Source: Palaemon carinicauda
Lineage: Eukaryota > Arthropoda > Malacostraca > Decapoda > Palaemonidae
Assembly (NCBI RefSeq): GCF_036898095.1
Contig: NC_090730.1
Coordinates: forward strand, 28,599,780-28,663,779
DNA: 64,000 nucleotides
Direction: 5' to 3'
The notes under the pieces: model-generated
The model's input: the letters and a program-made list of their open reading frames with translations, nothing else
Told to the model about the DNA's origin: nothing
Database searches by the model: none
Position numbers and translations under genes: made by a program
Part shown: one piece after another, positions 44,906-56,286 of the stretch
Numbering within the stretch: the stretch's first letter is position 1
How the letters are laid out: the number at the start of each line of letters is the position of its first letter

Positions 44906-46090
44906 GTATAACCCTTACTGTTAATTTGACCATTTCACTTCCCTTGTCCTGAGTGGTCTTGGACTTTAACTTTCATTGTTTTACCTTTTCCTTTCCCTAG
45001 CCTTCATTATATGCCATGTTTTCCTAGTTATCAATATCATTTGTCATCCTACTCAATTCTCAAAGTCCTCTAATTCTAGTAATGTATTCTGTTTTTTTAA
45101 TTTTCTTTGAAGCAAGTACCTTCCCTAACAATAGTTTTACTTAAAATAAATTCTTTACTTTCAAGCCTTGAACACTTAGAAGTCTATAACACCAAGTATC
45201 AACTTGACATTCTCTTCTCCAAAAACTTAACATACTACATATCCTCTCAAAATTTTACAAAAGCTAATACTGTAATAGGAATGTCTCTTCCTTGGAAAAT
45301 GGAGTCACAATACCCTTATTTCCTGGTTTATATTCCTTAAACATTCTCAACAATCCGTCAGATTGCATTCATCACAACCACACCAGTAATCGCAGTAAGT
45401 AAATGAGGAATACAAACATGCTGTTGAATCTCCTGGGACATTATATAGAAGCTGTGGTTCAGTCAGTCCATAAGGGGCTTATTTCATTTTCCTAATGTTT
45501 TGCTACAGTATTTTCACTTGTAGAATTTACTTTCTTTCATAAATAACTATTCATCACATTGTTTTTGAATGGCTATCTAGGTAAACACCTTTTACTTGGG
45601 TAAAAAAAAAAAAAAAAAAAATGACAGTTCATGCATTCTAAAGTAGTGTGTCAAAATGAGGTCAGTTACCACAGCAATAAATACAAGAATGAATCAATTC
45701 TTGAACTCATACGTATAATATTAATGTTCAAATTTTGCATAAAAATTTACAAAGAATTATAATGTGACTATCTATGTAGAATAATCTAAAGAATTATATG
45801 ATGTTTGATGTTTTACCAAAAATTCACTCAGAAAATAAAACAAAATAATAAGTTCAATATTGTAACCAAAGGCCACTGTATCACTATTCAACAACTACAT
45901 TTATTCACTATACATACTTTACGATAAATCTTCAAGCAAGCATCCACTAAAATACTTTTTGTTCATATATGACCAATCCATTCTTCCGGAATATCATAAA
46001 ATATCCCTAAACAAAATATCTCAGAAGTAGTACAAGATATCCACAAAATTACTTACCAATAATTGATAAGCAAATCTACATTGAACACAC
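44906..46090 (-). other. Intron sequence
   Basis: AT-rich sequence with an A20 run at 45602-45621. Small plus frames (45107-45340) show no recognisable domain. The donor GTGTGT of exon 46091-46203 is at 46090-46085. Confidence 0.5.
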
Positions 46091-46203
46091 CTGTTTTCAG
46101 AACATCTGTATGTCGTGTGTCATGAAAGATATAGACAGGTGGCCCAAATATGCAATCACATTCTGCTTTCTTTGCGACTTTCTCCAGATCACTCCGGAAG
46201 TAT
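46091..46203 (-). CDS. zfyve1: ZFYVE1/DFCP1-like gene, exon of the nucleotide-binding domain
   Basis: 113 bp. The acceptor is TTATAG/A and the donor AAACAG/GTGTGT. The first base completes the Lys codon begun in exon 48854-48954; the last base starts the Asp codon finished in exon 20535-20746. The peptide is YFRSDLEKVAKKAECDC, then IFGPPVYIFHDTRHTDVLKT. Vertebrate ZFYVE1 has LGPAVIIFHETVHT at this place. Phases on both sides agree with a single reading frame, which is strong support without database help. The intron that follows is about 25 kb. Confidence 0.88.
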
Positions 46204-46356
46204 CTATAATAAAGTAAATTTGTCCATTAAACTTCTTTTGACCAATCACAAACTAGAGTAATATTTTACACCTCTTCAAGAGATTTATAATCAAACTATA
46301 TGTATCTTAGAAAAAAATAAAATGCTCACAGTTACTGTCTATTTCCTAATACAGTA
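46204..46356 (-). other. Intron sequence
   Basis: Short AT-rich intron segment between the acceptor and the MER2-like element; nothing else seen. Confidence 0.5.
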
Positions 46357-48430
46357 CAGTATTCCCTCCATATCCAGGGATTTGCCAAGCCTAGATTTAT
46401 ATATACCAGATTGACTAATTGATAACAACATACAAAAGGATTCATTGAAATTTATTCAAACAGATTCCATGAAGCATTTGGCAAAAATTTCAAAGTGCAC
46501 ATACCATTATCCGCTCGTCTGCTCTATGCCCAGATGTGTTAGTGCTTGCCACATGCACGTATGCAGTGCTCCATTGAGCCCAGCATAAAAAAAACCCTAC
46601 TTCATACTATATTGTTCTAGATCTTACACTGTATCTTGTATCGCAAGTATGTATGACAGTTATATGCGAATGACTTATGAAATGTACCAAATTGTTGTAT
46701 ACTATGAATCCATGGCCTCTAAATTTTATGGAAATCTATAACAAAGTCAGATAACTGATTAGTCTTATGCAAGTCAAAACGTTGAGGTATCGAAGACTGG
46801 AGACTGAACAAAACTAAAAATTAGCAGCCATTTTTGTAATAATAATAATCTAATGACCATTATCCACAAAGAAAAGGAGGAATTGAGCGTTATAAACTGT
46901 ATAGTCTTAGAAGCAGCTGTTTCCAAATAATTTGATGAAAAAGCCACATCAGATATTCCTTAAAAACATGTTATAAGGGAGTTTTAGAAATAAGATTACC
47001 TCTCACTTATCTCTCAAACTCAACATTTACTACTAATACGTTAGTGCTGCGCATGTTGAGGATCAGGGACTAAAGGCAAGACCTATACATCGTTATCTCC
47101 CGTACTGCATATCAGCGATGTAATATTTTGTGGATTAAACATTGTGTTATTTTGAACTATATTTCTTCACACCTGCCTTCATAGTAAGACTCGTAACAGT
47201 AATAAAAGCACAGGTGATAATAATTACCCAATCAATCTAAATCCATGATGCAAACAAATGAAACGCATTGTTATCTGCAATGTGATGCAATTGACCAGCC
47301 TTACCTGATATATCACCAATATTAAACAATTAAGAAAATCCTAAGATGTGCAATGTCTTCTTCACAAATGAAAAACTTGGTTGTTTGAAAGAGATTACTT
47401 TAGTGAGGAGAGATGTAATGATTCGAGCTACCAACTCTGTCTTCTGCCTCACAATCTAAATGTCTAAAAGAGTGAATTGGAATATGGTGATGCAATGGTT
47501 TAGCATCAGAAAGATCTAAAGTAACTAAAGAATTCAAGGCTCCATGAGATCTCAATTATGTAAGATACAGTGAACATCCAGAATCTTACTGAATACATTA
47601 TGATACCTAAGAACGACGATGACCACTTGAACCAACTATGAAAGTCGGGTAAGTGTAAGCAACTGGGCAGATAAGTCAGAGTCACTGCCAATAAACAAAA
47701 TCTCCCTGGCCTTCTGAGAATAACAAAGTAAGTTAAATAAGTTAAGAGCTTTTGGGCTCATCACTAACAAAACTTGGCTGGTAAGTGAGTATTTGGCGTC
47801 ATATTGTCATCAACTCCGCAATGAACAACCCCCCTAGTCTTTTCTGGAATTCTCCTTAAACTAAAAAATACTCTCTGCCTCAGCCATTATGATAATTAAA
47901 TGTTAGTCATTTTGTTTACAGAATAGAAGCTCTACTAATGCAGAGTGTAGACTCACAGTTCCCTACACTTGAACTTGAAACATACTTTCCCAGATAGAAT
48001 CAGTGAGAGATTGCACTCCTCACAATGGTTATTTAAGATACAATATTATCACTGTGTAGGAATGCTAATAAATCTAGCATAAAAGAAAACTTAAAATGAA
48101 TTGTATACCTATCACAATCTGGAAGTAGGACAATCCTTCATATTACCGATGCAACAAAAAAACTGAATAACATGGAACCGCTTGCACTCCTTGCCATTAA
48201 CCTCTAGATTGTTTCATTACTGTATTAAAGGCATGCATCTTTTGAAAGGAAAGAAAATTGAACAATTCTTAATAAACATCGATAAACTGAGCTTCTCGGA
48301 AAGAAGCAATATGAACAGCAAGGGAGGTTCATAGAAATTGAACGGTATATGCTCAGTACTAATACTGCAATACATCGCTTGGAAGGAGAATCCTCTAACC
48401 GCAATACCCACAGATAAGGAGGGCCAACTG
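46357..48430. mobile_element. MER2/Tigger-like TIR element, no intact transposase
   Basis: The ends CAGTATTCCCTCCATATCCA and, inverted, CAGTTGGCCCTCCTTATCTG form an imperfect TIR of about 25 bp flanked by TA (46355-46356 and 48431-48432). The sequence style (CAGT-GGCCCTCC-TATC-G-GGG) is that of pogo/Tigger-derived elements such as human MER2. The 2074-bp interior is AT-rich with no ORF above 81 codons and no transposase motif that I can find. It lies in the intron between exons 46091-46203 and 48854-48954. Confidence 0.75.
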
Positions 48431-48853
48431 TACTGTAATCCATAATACTTAATTTTCTTCATAATGCAGAATAAAAAGTTTTGTAAATAGAACCTTGCAA
48501 CATTATCATTTTTTTTATGTAACTAACGCAAAGAAAGTTTACAAGTATATCATAAATTACAGATTTTATAGAATGGTACTGTATTTAAAGAACATTGAAT
48601 GTCAATAGAACATTAAAAATGGTTAAAATTCTATATTAATATACATTTATTGAAATATTCTAACCCACAAGAAGAAATTATTGGACTATACTTTCTGTCT
48701 CACAATGTAATGATCTCATATTTCCTACTAAAGCAATTATCATGCACATTTGATCTACTTCAAAAGTATATATTTCAATGCCATAATAAACAAAAAACCA
48801 TGATTAGAACCAAATTAAAAGATTTTCCTTGTAATCAGACCACAAGCACTTAC
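48431..48853 (-). other. Intron sequence
   Basis: AT-rich; nothing recognised. The donor GTAAGT is at 48853-48848. Confidence 0.55.
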
Positions 48854-48954
48854 TTTGTATAGGCACGTGATGCTTCTGCTAAGAATTTGTACAGATCTGT
48901 GTTGAGCCTTTCAGCTCGGGTTCGATATATTATCACATCTGATATGGCCAAAAC
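48854..48954 (-). CDS. zfyve1: ZFYVE1/DFCP1-like gene, exon with the RT-x-A-x-R segment of the nucleotide-binding domain
   Basis: 101 bp. The acceptor is TCTTCAG/GTT and the donor ACAAA/GTAAGT. It starts in phase 0 and ends after two bases of a Lys codon. The peptide is VLAISDVIIYRTRAERLNTD, then LYKFLAEASRAYT. Vertebrate ZFYVE1 reads VLAISDLVIYRTHADRL and FKFLGDASEAY at the same place. The YRT-A-RL stretch corresponds to the G4-like base-recognition region of GBP-type NTPases (by fold, inferred). Very high conservation over 33 residues supports a functional gene. Confidence 0.9.
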
Positions 48955-49164
48955 CTGAAGAAGGCATAACAGTTCTAAATGCCTACATAAGAAATTAATA
49001 TAGCATACAAAAATGATAAAAAATAAAATAATTACCTTATTGTAAGAGACTGAAATAGGATTTGCAGCTGAATGGTGTGTTGAATTTTTACTGTGTAATA
49101 CTTATTATATAATAAAATCCTGCTGCTACAAAACCATAAAATCAGATATTAAAGCAATCAGTGT
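48955..49164 (-). other. Intron sequence
   Basis: AT-rich; nothing else seen. Confidence 0.5.
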
Positions 49165-51510
49165 TTTTCCTAACTATACAAACCTCCGTCCTTTAGACAG
49201 GAATATGTCTTCAGTATGAGCCGGAATGGCAATTGAATCGTCAACAAAGTAGGTGCGTTAGTTAGTGGGAGGTAGGTGGGGAGGGAGTTGCCCAAATGCC
49301 AAACTGTGCCTCATCACTTTTAAACTTTGGCCAAAAGGTAGCTGATGCAGGAAGTATGTATAGCTAGGAAAAATAACAAATTTGGAGGTAATTTGTATTT
49401 TTCCTAAATACAAACCAAAGTCCTTTACTCAGGTTTGTATTTGTGTTGGAACAAACACAAATTATTTTAAAAATTTTGATTTTTTCCTATGCAAATACAG
49501 CCCCTTCATCCTTTAAATAAGAAACTCAACCATATGTGGAAGGCCACCCACTAGATCTAGACTGGAAGGTTCTTTTCTTCTCTAGACATGATATCTTTCC
49601 TGGACCTGTATGGGAGCAAAGGTGACTTCAAAAACCTCCTACAGCTACAAAATGGGGATGTAGATACAGTAAGAGTTTTGACTAATACTAGCTTAAGTCC
49701 GTACTAGGTCATGGAACACCTGTCTCTATATTAAGGAGATAACTTTAGAAGTTTCAAACCAGTTATCAAAATGAATGTGAATGGAAGACACGGATCCATC
49801 CTCCAACTTACAAGGAGAATGGAGGAAACTTTTAGGCAGAACTTAGATCTGCTAGAAAGGTGATCCCTTTTGAAACTGACCAGCACATAACAGTTACAGC
49901 TGTTTCATCCATTTGAGAGGAGCACAGAAATGGTAAAAGGGCCAGTGATTCTAACTTCCCTTGATATTTATGCCTAGTATTACTTTTCCCACGCAGGAGA
50001 TGGGAAGGTTACGCAATTACTGAGCAGTCACCACAGAAACAAAGGAAGGAGGTCCAGGGGTCTGTAGGCAACAGCCTAAAAGTATTAAGGTGAGAGTTAT
50101 CTGAAACTCTCAGGAACAATCTTCATTTCAAAGTAGAGTACACAACAGGTGATCAAGGTAGATACCAATAAGGCTAGACTTCTGAGCTCCTTCTCGAGAT
50201 GACACAGGACCTCCTCCTCCTCCTCCTCCTCCTCCTCCTCCAATACCTGCTGCTGTTATGTCAAATCTGCCATACTGAGATCAAGGTCTAGATGACCAAG
50301 TCATGGGGAAACATTATCAGGTAAGCTTTTACACTCTGTCCCAAAGAATATATCCTACCCTGTCCTGGCCGAGAGAGCCGGTGATTTGGGTGCATGGGAT
50401 TGTTCACCTGCAACAGGTACCACAGCAGTAGCTGTCACACCAGGTTTATGATCCATTTTACGAACTAAGAAGGAATTGCTCAGCAGGTGAGCTCCATTAC
50501 TCCCTCCTAATAACAAAAAGCAGCTTTCTAAGGGAAAAAACACTTTTACTCACAGCAGGTTTGGGGAAGGTGTGCAAAAAGTCTCCCCTTCAATTGACAT
50601 ATGGAATCAGTGTTGTTTACAAGCTGGGTCCTTTCATCTGCATCCAAGGAGAAAATGGCATATCAGGCTCAAAATCATTTGACCTACCTCATCCATACTT
50701 GTTGAAGGAGGAATGAGGGTGGCGGACTTCTTCTCGGTCGACAGTATGCATGCTCAGTTTAGTCTGAGATCGAGCAAAGGTAACAAAAGTATGAGCACCT
50801 GTACTGTGTATTAAGACACTTCCCTGGTCTTTGTTGGTTTTCGTTACCGCACAGTCTCCGACGCACACGTGGGAAGAGATCAATCCGAGTCTACGCACAT
50901 GCAACTCCTATCAATTGGTCTTTCTGGACTTTTCTGATTCAGCTACTTGTTCCTCTTCTGAACAGAGGAAGTCCCCCTTTCCCTTCCACACTTGGCAGTA
51001 GCAAAACCTCCTCCTGACAGAGCACTAGCTATGGCCAAGGAATGCCAAATTCCTCATTTTCATGTTTTGTTGTTGTTATAAAGCCACACTGGTGAGGGAA
51101 TGAAAGCAACAGTCATGCCACCCAACAGTAACAAGGACACTGTGGGTAACTGTATGTCAGCACAGAAAACAGTCACACATTTATAGTTTATATAGATAAC
51201 AAACGACTATCGCTTTCCTTAAATCTAACCCTCAAACACAAAGGCTAACCTTCACATTCAGCCATTTTTTTCTAAAAGAAAAAGAAAAGATTAAAACAGT
51301 CAAATTAGAGAGGCAATAGGAGTACGTTTGTACTGCTTTTGACTGAAATTAAAAGTAAGTGAACGAGTTGATTGTCAAGTGGGTAGGGTTTACCAACCTC
51401 CCACCAGTAAATACTACAACCTCATTTAATGTTAAACAGCCATTTCCAGCTAAGCTGATATCATACTCCTATTAAAGGACGATGATTTGGTTTCATATAC
51501 AAACAAATAA
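49165..51510 (-). mobile_element. DIRS-D, internally deleted DIRS relic
   Basis: The left part (49165-49510) has an ITR start (GTTTTTCCTAACTATACAAACC, decayed), a second TAATTTGTATTTTTCCTAA at 49389-49407 and GTTGGAAC-AAA at about 49454, so end and ICR-type sequences are present. The right part (51380-51510) carries the inverted arm CAGCCATTTCCAGCTAAGCT and ATACTCCTATTAAAGGACGA. The 1.8 kb between has only scraps and a (CCT)n tract (50209-50240). No RT, RNase H or recombinase motif survives. The side on which the ICR lies gives minus orientation. The boundaries are approximate, and two overlapping relics are possible at 49165-49510. Confidence 0.6.
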
Positions 51511-51602
51511 TAACCATACATAAATATTGTAAACCATATTAAATCAACAATAATTATACTCTTTGTAACAATTTATAGTTTCTAATACAGTACTGTACAT
51601 AC
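51511..51602 (-). other. Intron sequence next to the donor site
   Basis: Contains the donor GTATGT at 51602-51597; nothing else seen. Confidence 0.6.
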
Positions 51603-51741
51603 TTTGAGAAGAAGACGCTTCCGTTGCTTGGAGATGTTACTAATGCCAAGCATTCCTTCTGTGTCAAGGATAATTGCTTTGCTTGAACTATCGTAGGCAC
51701 CCCAGACTCCTAAGGTGCATGATGTCTGATTTGAACTGGTT
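51603..51741 (-). CDS. zfyve1: ZFYVE1/DFCP1-like gene, exon with the DTEG (Walker B/G3) motif
   Basis: 139 bp. The acceptor is ATTTTCAG/A and the donor CTCAAA/GTATGT. One base completes the preceding codon, then 46 codons follow. The peptide runs TSSNQTSCTLGVWGAYDSSS, then KAIILDTEGMLGISN and KQRKRLLLK. Vertebrate ZFYVE1 has SCTVGVW-AYD and VIDTEGLLG, with RTRLLLK before VLAISD. The T in SCT and the DTEG are the G2- and G3-like motifs of the NTPase; the P-loop would be in the next exon upstream, beyond this window. It is the 5'-most exon seen. DFCP1 NTPase activity has been linked to omegasome constriction and selective autophagy in vertebrates; a conserved role is inference. Confidence 0.9.
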
Positions 51742-52264
51742 CTGAAAATGGGATCTTTTTATCAGAACCACATAAAAAATCTTACAAAAATACTCATAAA
51801 GTAATTTAATTTATAATCTACAAAACTAAAGAAATGGAATAACTTCACATATATGAAGATGTCATATCAAATGCAAGATTTTGACAGCTGAATGGGTATA
51901 ATCATGTAATTAATGACAAAAGGATATGTTGAGGGGTCAATGATTATGTCTATGTTCAAGCGTGAAAACACATGTGAAATGCTCACTATGTCTGTTAACC
52001 TTTTCTCCTCAGCCTATGTTTTGCTTTGCTAGCCTTCCTCTCATACTTATGCATTGTTACTACATAATTGAAGTGAATCTGTTATAAATCACAAGAAATT
52101 TTGTAGAATAATTGAAGTATGAACATTATGTAATGTACAGTACAGTATTATGATCGTAATATACAGATGTGAACTGAAATATGCTAAACAGTGGTTTCAA
52201 AATAACAACTGGTATGCATTTAGGAAATATGGCCAGCTTACTGATATACTTTTATTATAATGAA
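51742..52264 (-). other. Intron sequence
   Basis: AT-rich, ending at DIRS-E. Nothing else seen. Confidence 0.55.
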
Positions 52265-52437
52265 ACATGACAAATTCGAAGATAATTTGTATTTTTCCTA
52301 ACCATACAAACCTTAGCTATTTACATTGGGTTTACCTTTTAGCGCAGCTGAAATGACGAGCCAATAGTTTTAACGAGGGTTAATTACCCCCGCGCTAGTT
52401 AGAGGGGGGTAGGGGAAGGGTAGCTTGCTAACCCCCC

Positions 52438-52468
<31 letters not shown>

Positions 52469-52470
52469 GC
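52265..52470 (-). repeat. DIRS-E left ITR (3' end)
   Basis: Inverted counterpart of 60240-60428. Shared blocks are GCGCAGCTGAAATGACGAGC against its complement, and the GGTAGCTTGCTA tract. Confidence 0.87.
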
Positions 52471-52540
52471 TGGTGACTTGCTTCACTTCACTTAGAGGTA
52501 GGACTTGACTTGAGGGTCAGGGATGGCGGGCACATATGTG

Positions 52541-52645
52541 TAAATAGCTAAGGTTTGTATGGTTAGGAAAAATACAAATTACCTTCGAATTTGTCATTTG
52601 TTCCGTAACCGAAATACAAACCATGCTATTTACATTGGGTGACTT
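52541..52645 (-). repeat. DIRS-E ICR
   Basis: Complements of both outer ends joined at TTT (52597-52599): …CGAATTTGTCA-TTT-GTTCCGTAACCG…. The complement of this joined sequence is present in genomic DNA at 60415-60440. Confidence 0.87.
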
Positions 52646-53083
52646 ACCCCTTAGGAAGGGTGGAAAGTCCCCAGCCTTACTGACTTCGGCTTGCCCGGGG
52701 GCTCAATCCCTCAGTGAGCAGCACTAGAGAAAAGGAGCCCCTGTACCTACCAAGTTCCTAGCATCGCTAGGAACGAGTGGCCTACATAAGCAGTGTGCGG
52801 AGGAGAGAGTGACTCATCCTATGAAGTTGACCTTGAGACCTTTAGATAGGAATCTAGGATAGGACGTTCCCAATACCACCTCGTCAGGGTATGGGGGACG
52901 CAACAGTATTAAGCTTAATACTAGGAGCACAAGGAAGCATGGGTTACCTGCAGAGGTCGAGGTCAGCTATGCGAGGACCAGGATGCTGCTTCCCCAAGAG
53001 AGGGGAGAATGAAGAAAGAAGGGTCAGACATACTCTTTCATTCACGCAGACTAAGACCGGGTAACAACGCCCTCAACCTACTG

Positions 53084-54190
53084 CTACTTGTCCAAAAAGG
53101 AGCCTGAGGTTAGACCAGCTGTTGTGCAGCCACCACAGGGCCAATAGAGAACGTATCGAGGCTCCTGTGGGTCACGTCTTGCAGGTAGTGGGCTGTGAAG
53201 GTCGTCTGACGCTTCCAGACCCCAGCTTGAAGTACCTGCGTCACAGAGAAGTTTCTCTTGAAGGCCAGGGATGTAGCAACACCACTGACATCGTGTGCCC
53301 GAAGGCGACGTGACGGAGGAGGGTCTGGATTCAAGGCATGGTGGATAACCCTTCGAATCCAAGCTGAGATGGTGTTCCTGGTGACCCTCCTCTTAGTCCT
53401 GCCTGGGCTCACAAACAAAGCTTGCACTTGAGGACGGACTGCAGCCGTTCTCTTCAATTAATGACTCAGACACCTCACTGGACATAGTAGCAGCTGGTCT
53501 GGGTCGCTTGTTACAGAACGGAGACTCGCAATCCTGAAAGAGTCGAACCGAGGATCCAGCACTCCAGGATTCTGAGTCTTGGCGACAAACTCAGGGACGA
53601 ACCTGAACGTTACCTCCCCCCATCCCCTTGAATGGGCGATGTCGTACAAGAGACTATGAAGTTCACTAACCCGCTTGGCCGAAGCCAAGACGAGTAGGAA
53701 AGCCGTCTTCCAAGACAGGTGGCGATCGGAGGCCTGGTGTAATGGTTCCAAGGGGTGTCTCTTGAAGAGACCTGAGGACTCGAACCACGTTCCAAGGAGG
53801 GGGTCTCACTTCCGACTGGGGGCAGGTAAGCTCATAGCTACGTATGAGTAAAGAGAGTTCTAGCGATGAAGAAATATCCACGCCCATCAGCCTGAAGGCC
53901 AAGTTTAAGGCTGAGCAATAGCCTTTCACTGCCGAGACTGAAAAGCGCATTTCTTCCCGCAGATAAACGAGGAAGTCCGCTATTGCTGGAATAGTGGCAT
54001 CGAGTGGAGAGATACCCCTCCCACGACACCAACCACAAAAGACTCTCCACTTTGCTTAGTAGACTCCCTCAGAGGACCTTCGCAGGTGCCGAGACATTCT
54101 CTCCGTAACCTGTTGCGAAAAGCCTCTCTCCACGAGGAGACGCTGGATAGTCTCCAGGCGTGAAGCCGAAGCGAGGCCACGGCCTTGTGA
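53084..54190 (-). pseudogene. DIRS-E tyrosine recombinase
   Basis: Pieces 53838-54050, 53666-53950, 53458-53751 and 53110-53457. The first catalytic arginine is kept (ASAKRVSELHSLL), but the H-x-x-R box reads HDVSGVATSLAF, Arg to Ser. The tyrosine segment TTFTAHYLQDVT is present and in frame. The N-terminal part has VSAVKGYCSALNLAFRLMG. One stop (53458) and two frameshifts are needed to read it. Loss of the second arginine should abolish strand cleavage even without the frame damage. Confidence 0.82.
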
Positions 54191-55228
54191 GGGACGCCGG
54201 AGTGGGGTTGTCTGAGAAGCTCGTGTCGTGGAGGAAGTTCCCTCGGGAGCTGCAGAAGGTCAGGGAACCATTTCGCGTGATGCCATAGCGGAGCTACCAG
54301 AGTCATCAAACAGTTGACCAAGTCTGGTCCTGTTGAGCACCCTTCTCATCAGACAGAACGGTGGGAAGGCGTACACGTCGATGTTGTCCCACCGTTGCTG
54401 GGAAGCATCTTGCCAGAGTCCATTGGGGTCTGGGACTGGGGAGTAGTACAGGGGCAGCTTGAAGTTCAACGCTGTCGCGAACAAGTCCACAGTCGGGGAA
54501 CCCCACAAAGTCAGGTCTTTGTTGGCTATCTGAGGATCCAAAGACCACTCGGTATTCACTATCTGCGAGGCCCTGCTCAGACTGTCGGCGAGCACATTCC
54601 TCTTGCCAGGAATGAAGCGAGCTGATAGTGTTATCGAGTGGATTTCGGTCCACCTCAGAATCTCTACCGCACGATGGGATAGCTGCTGCGAAAAAGTGCC
54701 TCCCTGCTTGTTGATATAAGCCACTACCGTGGTGTTGTCGCTCATCACCACCAAGGAGTGACCCGCCAGGGACCGTTGGAACTGCTGAAGAGCCAGAAAT
54801 ACGGCCTTCAATTCTAGCAGGTTGATGTGTAGGCACTTTTCTGATTCTGACCAAAGGCCTGAGGCCCTCTGGTTCAGAACGTGCGGCCCCTACCCTTCTT
54901 TTGACGCATTCGAAAACAGAGTCAATTCCGGGGGGAGGACGAGAAGACTCAACCCCTTCCGCAGGTTCTCATCGACCAGCCACCACCGCAAGTCCGTCTG
55001 TTCCAAAGACCCCATTGGGATCAAAATGTCCGGAGAATCGGATCCTTGATTCCACCGGGACTTGAGCCGCCACTGTAAGGATCTCATCCTGAGGCGGCTG
55101 TTTGGAACCAGACGAGCCAGGGAGGATAGGTGACCTAAGAGACGCAACCACGACTGGGCGGGGAGCTCTTCTCGCCTGAGGAAGGGTTCCGCCACCCTCC
55201 TCAGCCTTGCTATCCTGTCGTCTGATGG

Positions 55229-55241
55229 AAAGGCTTTGTGG
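55229..55241. repeat. 13-bp target-site duplication, left copy
   Basis: AAAGGCTTTGTGG, repeated at 55299-55311. DIRS-A has this sequence only once at the equivalent position (about 3942-3953, GAAGGCTTTGTGG). Confidence 0.9.
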
Positions 55242-55298
55242 ATTGATTGATTGATTGAAAGTTTTCTGGCATCTTGACATCTAAGGTCATTGACGCCA
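55242..55298 (-). mobile_element. 57-bp relic of an I-group non-LTR element
   Basis: On the minus strand it reads GGCGTCAATGACCTTAGATG, then TCAAGATGCCAGAAAACTTT and (CAAT)n. It matches the last ~45 bp plus tail of the element at 5761-7214 (GGCGTCAATGACCTTAGATG at about 5797-5816). Perfect 13-bp duplications flank it. Confidence 0.88.
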
Positions 55299-56286
55299 AA
55301 AGGCTTTGTGGAGATTGGTGTCTATTAGCATGCCTAGATAAACCAGTCGTTGGGACGGCTGCAGAGAGGACTTCTCGAGGTTTACCACGATCCCCAGATC
55401 CTGGCAAAGATCCAGAAGCCTGTCTCGGTGCTGAAGAAGGGTCGACTCCAAGTCTGCTAGTATCAGCCAATCGTCCAGATAAGGAAGGAGACGAATGCCG
55501 TTACTGTGCGCCCAAGATGAAATCAGTGTGAACACTCTGGTGAACACCTGAGGAGCTGTGGAGAGACTGAAACACAGCACCTTGAACTGGTAGATCTTGT
55601 CGTCTAGGCAGAATCTCAGGTACTTCCTGGAAGACGGATGGATTGGGATCTGGAAGTACGCGTCCTTTAGATCCAGTGTGCACATGAAGTCTTGTGGTCT
55701 CACTGCAAGTCTGACCGTGTCTGCTGTCCCCATGCTGAACCGGGTTTGCTTGACAAACCTGTTCAGAGCTGAGAGGTCGATGACAGGTCTCCAGCCTCCA
55801 GACGCCTTCTTTACAAGAAAGAGTCGACTGAAGAAGCCTGGGGAGCCGTCGACGACCTCCTGGAGAGCACCCTTCTCGAGCATGGTCTCGACTTTGGCCC
55901 GAAGGGCCAGCCCCTTTGCCGACCCCGTGGCATAGGAACTCAACGACACTGGATTCGCTGTCAGGGGAGGTTGAGATGTTGTGAACGGGACGCGATAGCC
56001 TTGGCCGATCACTGAGACCGTCCAAGCATCGGCCCCGTGTTGCTGCCACCTGCAGACGCAACGCTGAAGGCATCCCCCCACAGGTGGACACGCAGGGGGA
56101 CTGCCACCCCTAGGGCTTGCGGCCGCGGCCGCCACCCCTAGGAGTCTTGCCTCCCCTGGAGGACTTACCGCCCCTCTTGACCTTGGCTGGAAAGGGCTGG
56201 GGCTTAGACACCACCTTCTTAACTGCCGGTGCCTGTTTCGGAGCCTTACGAGGCTGCTGCTGCTGTTGCGGCGGAGCTGGAGGCTT

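Larger units (their letters stand above)
54260..56160 (-). pseudogene. DIRS-E reverse transcriptase, RNase H and methyltransferase-like region
   Basis: RT from about 56000 down: GWRPVIDLSALNRF, DLKDAYFQIPIH, LCFSLSTAPQVFTRVF and PYLDDWLILAD (near 55475). The frame ends at HKAFWRQ, because the 57-bp insertion at 55242 begins there, and resumes in 54890-55195 (SLQWRLKSRWNQ). RNase H: LFSNASKEG (the catalytic Asp of SDAS is Asn here) and MSDNTTVVAYINKQGG in 54260-54811. The methyltransferase-like block VDLFATALNFKLPLYYSP and DNIDVYAFPPFCLM follows. Collinear with DIRS-A and close to it in wording. Confidence 0.83.

Noticed and set aside
45107..45340. 77-codon plus-strand ORF in the intron between DIRS-C and exon 46091-46203
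   Set aside because: AT-rich chance frame with no homology or splice context.
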